Shown: positions 56,539-64,000 of the stretch, in pieces
Layout: each line of letters begins with the position of its first letter
Numbering within the stretch: position 1 is the first letter of the stretch
Source of the DNA: Lewinellaceae bacterium
GTDB lineage: Bacteria > Bacteroidota > Bacteroidia > Chitinophagales > Saprospiraceae
Assembly (NCBI GenBank): GCA_016713985.1
Contig: JADJOD010000002.1
Location: 1-64,000, forward strand
Direction: 5' to 3'
Length of the DNA: 64,000 nt
Position numbers and translations under genes: made by a program
Notes under the pieces: generated by a model
What the model was told of the DNA's origin: nothing
What the model saw: the letters and a program-made list of their open reading frames with translations, nothing else
Database searches by the model: none

Positions 56539-57438
56539 TTCTAACCCCAGCGGCACCTTCACCCTCCTCCCCAGCCAGTAAAAAAATCGCCCGGCAAAAG
56601 AAGGCGCCCGGCCTTCCGACCTTGCGATCCGGTGCCGGGCCTGGTGATAGGCCGGGTTGTAGCGCAGCCACCGGGGCAGCAGCTGATAAAACCACCGGAT
56701 TCGGCGCAATAGTTTTTCCAGACGCGGTACAGGACCGGCGCCGGCATCAATGCCGAGGCGCGCGCACAACGGCTCGGGCAACCAACCCGCCGCAAACAGG
56801 CTCGCCAATCGCTCCGGGGCGCGTGGATGGCGGAGAATAGCGCCGGCCATGTCGCGACAAGTCTCGGTGCTGCCCAGCAAATCGCCGTTCAAAATTGTGG
56901 AAAAATGCTCATTAAATAGTTGTAAATCAGCCGGATACACATCATCCGGTATGCCGAGCAGGCGCGCGGCGATTTTGCTTTCTTCGTAAAACTGCTCCCG
57001 CCAGTCGGGCGGCAGGTCGTTTACCGGCAACCATTCGTACACCCGCAGGGTGGTATCCGTCAGGGTTGCCAGCACCCAGAATAACAAGCCTGGATCATTG
57101 GCGGAGTAATCGGATTGGACAACTTTTGAAAAATTGCCCGATCTTGTTTCGTAAGAGCCCCGGATACCCGAATGAATGCGCCAAAGCCTTTGGGCCGTCG
57201 CTTCGGCCTGCCGTTTGTCGCCAAAATAGATCATTGCCATCGCCGCGAAGGTGCGGTAACCGCGTCCGAACGGGTCGGCCTGGAAATTGCTGAAACGAGC
57301 CACACCGTCGGCCACAGCGGGATGTGCGATCTGGAGGATCAGGGCGCGTACGCCGCCGAGCACGAACAAGGGCTCGCGATACAATTTCCAGGTCATCGTT
57401 TCCGGGCCGAAATAACCGGTGACGTCATCTCGGCGCAT
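56533..57438 (-). CDS. Oxygenase MpaB family protein (DUF2236)
   Basis: 301 residues, intact. DUF2236/latex-clearing-protein-like fold: YFGPETMTWKLYREPLFVLGGVRALILQIAHPAVADGVARFSNFQADPFGRGYRTF near the N-terminus and ALFWVLATLTDTTLRVYEW-like block in the middle (LLFWVLATLTDTTL). Members bind b-type heme through a conserved histidine (HPAVADG) and oxidise diverse substrates. Substrate unknown. Confidence 0.88.
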   Translation of the reverse strand: MRRDDVTGYFGPETMTWKLYREPLFVLGGVRALILQIAHPAVADGVARFSNFQADPFGRGYRTFAAMAMIYFGDKRQAEATAQRLWRIHSGIRGSYETRSGNFSKVVQSDYSANDPGLLFWVLATLTDTTLRVYEWLPVNDLPPDWREQFYEESKIAARLLGIPDDVYPADLQLFNEHFSTILNGDLLGSTETCRDMAGAILRHPRAPERLASLFAAGWLPEPLCARLGIDAGAGPVPRLEKLLRRIRWFYQLLPRWLRYNPAYHQARHRIARSEGRAPSFAGRFFYWLGRRVKVPLGLEG

Positions 57439-57538
57439 ACGTTTGTATTTGAATGACCGTCAAACTAATGAGATTTTTAAACCTGTAGATCATGTAAATC
57501 CTGTCAACATTATGCCCGGAAGGCGGCTTAACTTAGTT

Positions 57539-60006
57539 TTACGAACCATCCGCCGCCAACCCGTTCATATACTCCAATACCATTTTAATCTGCCCGTAGG
57601 AGTATTTTTCCTGAAAATGCGCCTTCGCTTCTGCACTTGAAGGCGACTCGTTTTCGAGAAAAAACTGTTCGATTTCCAGCACCTGCTCCCGGTCCATGAG
57701 TAAAAAAATGTCGAGTTCGCCCAGGCCCACAAAATACGCCAGGTGACCTTCGATGGTGCTGCGGACAAACCCGCGTTCGGCAGCGATCTCGTCGATGGTT
57801 TTTCCCGTTTTGAACAGTTCAAAAACTCAGCATTTTGGTATCGGTTTTGGGCGCTTTTTCGGCCAGCGCCTCCGCCGACAGTTCCGACAGGTGATCGGTC
57901 CGGACATGGTGTTCGGTGCAATAGACCTGGATCATGGCGATCAGGTCGGCGCCGAACTGCTTGATTTTGATGCCACCGATACCTTTTTATTTTTTTCAGC
58001 GCGGGCAGGTTCAGGGGCAGGAACTGGACCAGTTCGAGTAAGGAGCGAGAGGGCAGCACTTCATACAATTCCATATTGTTTTCTTCGGCCAGATCTTCCC
58101 GCCACTTTTTCAATCGGGCATATAAAACGGGGTGCGGCGTCTTGGGCGCAGCCCCCTGGGCGGCGGCTGAAGGGGGTTTTACCACGCGGAAATCCAGTTC
58201 GGCATCCGCTTTGGCCCGCAGGTAGCGGGTAGCCGAAAATCCGGCCTGCAGCGTGGCAAAACAGGCATTTTTGATAAATATTTCTTTTTGCAAACCTTCC
58301 AGGACGTCCAGCACAGATTTTCGGACCACCTTGTTATCGGTCAGAATTTGTATACCCCGGGCGGCGGGCAGCAGTTCTTTGCCCAGTTTTTCTTCAAAAT
58401 AAACACCCGCTTTTTGGAGCCGGGCGAGCAGTTCGGGGTTTTCTTCGGGCAAAGCAGGTTGTGCAAAATACTGCCGTATCTGGGGAATAAAACGTTCGGC
58501 CGGCGAAAACACCTGTTCAACAGCCTGTTTATCAATGGTTTGTAATTGTTGTCCGGCTTCCAGGTGAAGTGTGTTTTCGTGTTCCAGGAACAGGCGTTTT
58601 AATTTGGCAAATGCCTGCTTCAGCCGGCTGAAATCAAACAAATCGAGGGTCAGCGATTGCTGGAATTCAGCTTTGGAGCGGGCCAAGTGTTGCTCGTCAG
58701 GGGCATTTTTGTCGGCTTCTTCGGTGTATGATTTCACGACGTGGTCGGTCTTCACGCTCGAATGGGCTATTTTGGAGCGCAAAACAATGCCTTCAAAACT
58801 TTTGCAGCGGCTCAACGCCACGTACACCTGCCCGTGCGCGAAGGCCGCCTGCGCGTCGATGATGGCGCGTTCGAAGGTGAGGCCCTGGCTTTTGTGGATC
58901 GTGATGGCCCAGGCTAATTTGAGCGGGTACTGGGTGAAAGTGCCGAGCAGGTCCTCGCCGACCTCTTTGGTTTGTTCGTTGAGGCTGTATTTTACGTTGG
59001 TCCATTCGACTGGAGTCACTTCAATTTCTTCCGGTTCACCGGGACAACGAACGTAGATGACGCCATCGCCAAAACCCGTTATTTTGCCGATTTTGCCGTT
59101 GTAGTAGCGTTTTTCACGCGCCATATCGTTTTTGACAAACATCACTTGCGCGTCTTTTTTGCATTCCAACACCTCGTCGGCGGGAAAAGCATGGGCCGGA
59201 AAATCGCCTTCCACAACGGCTTTGAACGTTTGCAGGGGCTGCCTGATGCCGGCTAATTTTTCGGCATTGATCTCCTGCGCCGAGGCGTTGTGAGCGGTCA
59301 ACGTGATATAAGGTTCTTCTTCAGTGGGCTGAAAATGAGCCACATAACGGCTGTTGAGTGTAGCCAGCACGGCCTCGTCGATTTTATTGTCGCGCACCTT
59401 GTTCAGCAGGTCGATAAAGGTGGTATCCGACTGCCGGTAGATGTGTTTCAACTCGATGGAGACCGGGTCGGTGTTGCGCAGGGCGTGGCTGCCGAAAAAA
59501 TACATCGTCTGGTAGTGGTCGCGCAGCAGGTTCCATTCCTCGTCTTTCACCACGGGCGGCAGTTGGTGCAGGTCGCCGATCATGAGCAACTGTACGCCGC
59601 CGAAGGGTTTGTAGTGGTCGCGGTAACGCCGCAGCACGTCGTCGATGCCGTCCAGCACGTCGGCGCGCACCATGCTGATCTCGTCGATCACCAACAGGTC
59701 GATGCTTTGGATCAGGCGTATTTTTTCACCCGAAAAACGCCGTTGCCGCGCGGCTTCCTGCGGATTGCCCGGCAAAAAAGGCCCGAACGGTAACTGGAAA
59801 AACGAGTGAATCGTCATGCCGCCCGCGTTGATGGCCGCTACACCCGTGGGCGCCACGACAACCATTCTTTTGGGCGATTCCAGTTTGATTTGGTGCAGAA
59901 AAGTGGTTTTGCCGGTACCTGCCTTGCCGGTCAGGAAGATGTTTTTGTTCGTGTTGCGCACGTAATCTAACGCCAGTTCGAGTTGAGGATTGGAGTGGAA
60001 GGTCAT
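57539..60006 (-). CDS. PIF1-like helicase with C-terminal HRDC/HTH region, frameshifted at the end
   Basis: About 822 residues. Walker A GKAGTGKT at residues 27-34, VVAPTGVAAINAGG, Walker B LLVIDEISM at 105-112, GDLHQLPPVV, AWAITIHKSQGLTFERAI and VYVALSRCKSFEGIVL are the PIF1/RecD2-type superfamily 1 motifs. A HRDC-like region begins near LYARLKKWREDLAEE. After frame breaks near 57988 and 57826 the end reads FELFKTGKTIDEIAAERGF, STIEGHLAYFV and MVLEYMNGLAADGS, a RecQ-type HTH tail. ATP-dependent DNA helicase, cytoplasmic. Confidence 0.9.
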
Positions 60007-60253
60007 ATTTCGGAAGAGGATTAGGGGGATGAAAAATGAGAGGGTTGTCTTTCTCCATGTTCAGGCTGTCGCAGTCAACATCCCAAAACGGGAGTTTAGA
60101 GATGCCCGCGGCCCGGATACCTGCCGGATCTATCATAACAATGAATTTTGGGTAAAAATAAGGCATCTGAATCCTCTATGCAAGCATAGCCTCAAACAGC
60201 CTAATCGTGACACAAAAAATGCCAGTACCTTCGACAAAAATTCGACTCTCTAC

Positions 60254-61395
60254 ATGCCCTTCTCCTCCCTCGGCTCGCCGCTCCTTTACTCGCCAACATC
60301 GCAAAATCCGGCTACACTACCCCCTACCCGATCCAAACGGCCGCCATTCCCGCGATCCTGGCGGGTAAAGATATCCTCGGCGTCGCCCAAACCGGTTCGG
60401 GTAAAACGGCGGGTTTTGTGCTGCCGATCCTGCAACAGTTTCAGCAAAAACCAGCCGCCAAAAACAGGCACATCAAGGCCCTGGTGCTGGTGCCGACGCG
60501 GGAACTGGCGGTGCAGGTGGGTGAAGTATTTTATGTGTTCGGCAAGGGCCTGCCCAGACCCGTAAAATCGCTGGCGGTGTTTGGCGGAGTATCCATCAAC
60601 CCACAAATGATCGGGTTAAGCGGGGTGGAAATACTCGTGGCCACCCCCGGCCGCCTCCTGGACCTGGTGGATCACAACGCCCTGCAATTGTCGGAAACGG
60701 AAATACTCGTGCTGGACGAAGCGGACAAGATGCTGAACCTGGGGTTTAAGGAAGAAATGACCCGCATTTTTGCCTTGCTGCCGGTGAAACGCCAAAACCT
60801 GCTGTTTTCCGCAACCCTCGGCAAGGAGGTCGGCACCATCACCGAAATGCTGCTGCACCATCCCGTCAAAATTGAAATCACGCCGGAAACGGAGAACCTG
60901 GACGGCATCAAACAAACGGGTTACCGCGTCGCCGAAGAGCGAAAAGGGCCCTTGTTGCGGTACCTCATCAAGGAACAGGGCCTGAAACAAGTATTGGTTT
61001 TTACCTCGTCCGTACACAAGGCCGATGCGGTAGTCAATAAACTTAAAATAAACGGTATCAGCGCATTAGCCTTGCACAGTCAGAAAAGCCAGGGCGCCCG
61101 TACCGACGCGTTGCGGTATTTTAAATCGGGCGAGATCAGCGCGCTGGTAGCCACCGACCTCGCCTCGCGGGGCATCGACATCCCGTTTTTACCCACGGTG
61201 ATCAATTACGAACTGCCGCGTTCGCCCAAAGATTTTATCCACCGGATCGGGCGGACGGGCCGGGCCGGCGCAACGGGGCAAGCCATTTCACTGGTAAGTC
61301 CGGAAGAGGAACACCATTTCCGGGTGATCCAGAAAAAAATGGGCAAATGGGCGGATATGGTGGAAACGGAAGGGTTTAATCTGAAGGGGTATTAG
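60254..61395 (+). CDS. rhlE: DEAD-box RNA helicase (RhlE-type), frameshifted at the N-terminus
   Basis: About 380 residues. After one missing base near 60270 the N-terminus reads LLANIAKSGYTTPYPIQTAAIPAI (Q motif). Motif I AQTGSGKTAGF, Ia PTRELAVQ, II VLDEADKML, III SATL, IV VLVFTSS, V ATDLASRGIDIP, VI HRIGRTGRAGATG are all present. It remodels RNA at low temperature or during ribosome assembly and decay. No basic C-terminal tail, so a short RhlE form. Confidence 0.93.
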
Positions 61396-61533
61396 CGAGG
61401 TTTTTCCCCGAGAAGGCGCAAAGGCGCCAGCGGAGAAATAACGCTGCGGAGCATTCATACCGGAATCGCCCTTTCAAATAAACAGATCGTATACCTTTAC
61501 CCCAACACTTTCCTGTCAACTTTTTCTTTTCCC

Positions 61534-64000
61534 ATGCACGTAGGAAAACACATAAAAAAAACGCTCCCCCTGATGGCCGCTCTCGCGCTTTTGGTCATCT
61601 CCTGTATGAAATTTGCGCAAAAAAGCGGCATGATCGCCATTCGGGAAGACCCGGCGATGGTGGGTAAAAATGCCCGAGAAATCCGGGAAAAAACACCCGC
61701 AAAAGTGGCCGAAGGGCTTCAACTCAGTCTTTGGGCCTCCGATTCCCTGGCGCCCGATCCCGTGGCAATCTCCATCGACGACGAAGGGCGGGTGTATCTG
61801 ACGCGCACCAACCGCCAGAAAAACTCGGAATTCGACATCCGGGGGCACGTCGACTGGATGACTGCGTCCATCAGTCTGCAAACCGTGGAAGACCGGCGCT
61901 CTTTTTTGCGCCGGACCTTCGCCCCGGAGCGCAGCAAAGAGAATGAATGGCTGAAAGACCTGAACTGGGACGGCTCCCACGACTGGCGCGACCTGACCGT
62001 CGAAAAAGAAGAAGTCTGGCGCCTGGAAGATACCGACCGGGATGGTGTTGCCGATGTTTCGACGAGGATTCTGAACGATTTTAACGAGGAAATATCCGAC
62101 GTGGCGGGTGGTATTTTGGTGCGGGACAAGGACGTTTTTGTCGGCATTGCGCCGGACTTGTGGCGGCTGGAGGATAAAAACGGCGACGGCCTTTTGGACA
62201 AAAAAACGTCGATCAGCCACGGCTACGGCGTACATATCGGTTTCGGCGGGCACAACTTGTCGGGCATCGTGGAAGGACCCGACGGGCGGATTTACTGGAA
62301 CATGGGCGATATCGGCGGCAATATCACGGCATTGGACGGCAAAAAATTTGAAAACCCCAATTCGGGTTTTATCGCGCGCTCGAATCCCGACGGCAGCGAT
62401 TTTGAAATATTCGCCACCGGACTGCGCAATACCCACGAGTTTGTGTTTGACGAATACGGCAACCTGATTTCCTCCGACAACGACGGCGACCATCCCGGCG
62501 AAAGCGAACGGCTCGTACACATCGTGGAAGGCTCCGATGCCGGCTGGCGCTCCAACTGGCAGTACGGCAAATACACCGATCCCAAAAACAACCCCTACAA
62601 AGTATGGATGGACGAAAAACTGTACCTCCCGCGCTGGGAAGGGCAGGCCGCCTACATCATTCCGCCGATTATGAATTACCACAACGGCCCGACGGGTATG
62701 GTATACAACCCCGGTACGGCCTTAGGCTCCGAATGGAAAAACAAGTTTTTTTTAGTCGAATTTGTCGGCAGTCCGGCGCGTTCGCCGATCTGGTCGTTCG
62801 GGCTCAAACCCAAAGGAGCCTCTTTTGAACTGGACGGCGAAAAAAACATCCTGAGCGGCATTTTGCCCACGGGTATACAATTCGGTCCCGACGGCGCATT
62901 GTACATTGCCGACTGGATAAACGGCTGGGATACAAAGAATTATGGCCGTGTTTGGAAACTGGACGTGACCCCGGAAAAGAACGATCTGGCAGCGCTGAGA
63001 GCGGAAACCAAACGTTTGATGCAACTCGATTACAGCCGCCAAACGCCTGAAATATTGTATTTCCTGCTGTTCAACCCCGACCTGCGTATCCGCAAAAAAG
63101 CGCAGTTTGAATTGGTATATCGCGGGGAAAAAGGCTTCCCGTTTTTGACAAAAGCCCTGACACAAAAGGAACACCAACTCGCGCGTATTCACGGTATCTG
63201 GGGCGCCGGTCAGTTGGCCCGGCAAAATCAAAAATACGCCGCCCCGTTGTTGCCCTTGTTGAAAGACAAAGACCCGGAAATCGCCGTTCAGGCCGCCAAA
63301 ATGCTCGGCGACGCCGAGATAAAAAGCGCCGGCGACGATTTGATACCCCTGCTGCGCAGTCCACATGACCGCCTCCGGTTTTATGCGGCAGAGGCATTGG
63401 GGCAACTGGCGCACCCCGCCGCAGTTCAACCCCTGATCGACCTGCTGAAAACCAACAACGATAATGACGTGTATATCCGCCATGCGGCCGTTTTGGCCCT
63501 GGCGCGTATCGGAAAAACGGAACCGGTGATCGCTTTGGCCACCAGCCCCGACAAGGCTTTGCGCACCGCCGCCGTGTTGGTGCTCCGTCGCCTGAAAAAC
63601 GACAATGTCGCCTTGTTTTTGAACGATCCCGACGAGTACATCGCAGCGGAAGCAGCCCGGGCGATCAACGACGATTGGTCCATTCCGGCGGCTTTGCCCG
63701 CTTTGGCAGCCGTATTGAAGGAAAAACGATTCGCTTCCGAACCTTTGTTGCGACGCGCCATCAACGCCGCCTTGCGGGTGGGTGGCGAAAAGGAACTGGA
63801 TTTACTGATTGCATTTTCGGGCAGAACCGACCTCAACGATGAGGTTAAGGCAGAGGCATTGGCCGCTTTGGGCACCTGGACAAAACCTTCCGTTTTGGAT
63901 CGTGTCGACGGGCGTTACCGGGGCCCTGTGGAACGAGAACCTTCCCTTATCCGGCGCAAACTTCAACCACACCTCCCCCGTTTTTTAAAAGAAAAAAATC
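61534..64000 (+). CDS. PVC-type dehydrogenase-like lipoprotein with HEAT repeats, truncated by the window end
   Basis: At least 822 residues, open to the last base. Lipobox LLVISC (Cys24). Residues about 45-480 form a six-bladed propeller of the membrane-bound dehydrogenase/glucose-sorbosone type: LQLSLWASDSLAPDPVAISID, VWRLEDTDRDGVADVSTRI, GGHNLSGIVEGPDGRIYW, FATGLRNTHEFVFDEYGNL, GIQFGPDGALYIADW. From about 510 on there are HEAT-like repeats (AVQAAKMLGDAEI, LRFYAAEALGQLAHP, YIRHAAVLALARIGK). Complete members usually end in a heme-binding c-type domain, which would lie beyond the window. Periplasmic or surface oxidoreductase, substrate unknown. No frameshift seen. Confidence 0.85.
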   Translation, partial: MHVGKHIKKTLPLMAALALLVISCMKFAQKSGMIAIREDPAMVGKNAREIREKTPAKVAEGLQLSLWASDSLAPDPVAISIDDEGRVYLTRTNRQKNSEFDIRGHVDWMTASISLQTVEDRRSFLRRTFAPERSKENEWLKDLNWDGSHDWRDLTVEKEEVWRLEDTDRDGVADVSTRILNDFNEEISDVAGGILVRDKDVFVGIAPDLWRLEDKNGDGLLDKKTSISHGYGVHIGFGGHNLSGIVEGPDGRIYWNMGDIGGNITALDGKKFENPNSGFIARSNPDGSDFEIFATGLRNTHEFVFDEYGNLISSDNDGDHPGESERLVHIVEGSDAGWRSNWQYGKYTDPKNNPYKVWMDEKLYLPRWEGQAAYIIPPIMNYHNGPTGMVYNPGTALGSEWKNKFFLVEFVGSPARSPIWSFGLKPKGASFELDGEKNILSGILPTGIQFGPDGALYIADWINGWDTKNYGRVWKLDVTPEKNDLAALRAETKRLMQLDYSRQTPEILYFLLFNPDLRIRKKAQFELVYRGEKGFPFLTKALTQKEHQLARIHGIWGAGQLARQNQKYAAPLLPLLKDKDPEIAVQAAKMLGDAEIKSAGDDLIPLLRSPHDRLRFYAAEALGQLAHPAAVQPLIDLLKTNNDNDVYIRHAAVLALARIGKTEPVIALATSPDKALRTAAVLVLRRLKNDNVALFLNDPDEYIAAEAARAINDDWSIPAALPALAAVLKEKRFASEPLLRRAINAALRVGGEKELDLLIAFSGRTDLNDEVKAEALAALGTWTKPSVLDRVDGRYRGPVEREPSLIRRKLQPHLPRFLKEKN

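Noticed and set aside
61516..62682. A 388-residue minus-strand reading frame
   Set aside because: Antisense shadow of the large plus-strand propeller lipoprotein that shows lipobox, propeller and HEAT motifs.

Overview
The window looks like a chromosomal piece of a Bacteroidota bacterium, most likely the Saprospiraceae/Chitinophagia side of the phylum. Reasons: many SxxC lipoproteins with a CKK-type +2/+3, a type IX secretion C-terminal sorting domain, a gliding-motility CHU_C-like domain, the mreBCD-PBP2 order, DUF2452, BatA-type proteins, and promoters of the Bacteroidota form TAnnTTTG. No rRNA, tRNA, CRISPR array or insertion sequence was recognised. The sequence carries a very high load of single-base indels, mostly losses in homopolymers. 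At least 25 genes are split into two or more frames that rejoin perfectly into a full-length family member, so I annotate them as single genes with frameshifts that are probably sequencing errors.

Layout. 0.1-15 kb: secreted and housekeeping genes (LPP20-like protein, DUF2452, two-domain M16 protease, a 0.76 kb word-repeat block, a 47-residue membrane peptide with its own terminator, DUF58, PPK2, outer-membrane barrel, lipocalin-like lipoprotein, S4 protein, SCP2, glycerophosphodiesterase, an Asp-box protein). 15-22 kb: DapA-family lyase plus 4-hydroxyproline epimerase, gluconate-2-dehydrogenase subunit 3, GMC oxidoreductase, CHU_C lipoprotein, hydroxypyruvate isomerase-like protein. 22-28.7 kb: NUDIX, pyrE, M42 peptidase, NlpC/P60, HicAB, queE, MFS transporter. 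28.7-37.4 kb: lipoprotein, mreB-mreC-mreD-PBP2, zinc-less M16 protein, dnaN, rhodanese.

37-52 kb is the most interesting part: a sulfur-oxidation island, almost all on the minus strand. It holds two persulfide-dioxygenase-like/rhodanese fusions (one at each end), rhodaneses, a TauE/SafE exporter, an OprD-like porin, a TsdA-like diheme cytochrome, thioredoxin, a SoxB-like metallophosphoesterase, a sterol-desaturase-family enzyme, an AraC regulator and an SQR-type flavoprotein. A Crp/Fnr regulator gene sits inside it. Four promoters in the island carry the same imperfect palindrome (TTGTGTAAC-N4-GTCAC on the minus strand) at exactly the same distance, 23 bases, from a nANNTTTG -7 element. That is the geometry of a class II Crp/Fnr activator site, so the island reads as a self-contained regulon. 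I infer the pathway: sulfide to persulfide (SQR), persulfide to sulfite (MBL-rhodanese), sulfite out (TauE), thiosulfate handling (TsdA, rhodanese, SoxB-like).

52-64 kb: lipoprotein, BatA-like protein, thyA, MpaB/DUF2236 oxygenase, PIF1-like helicase, RhlE-type RNA helicase, and the start of a large PVC-type dehydrogenase-like lipoprotein that runs off the window.

A second theme is a family of intergenic word repeats. Each locus uses its own 9-13 base word, but all follow one orientation rule: G-rich on the coding strand behind a gene, C-rich and G-poor in front of a gene. Between convergent genes the two halves form long perfect hairpins that include or touch the stop codons.
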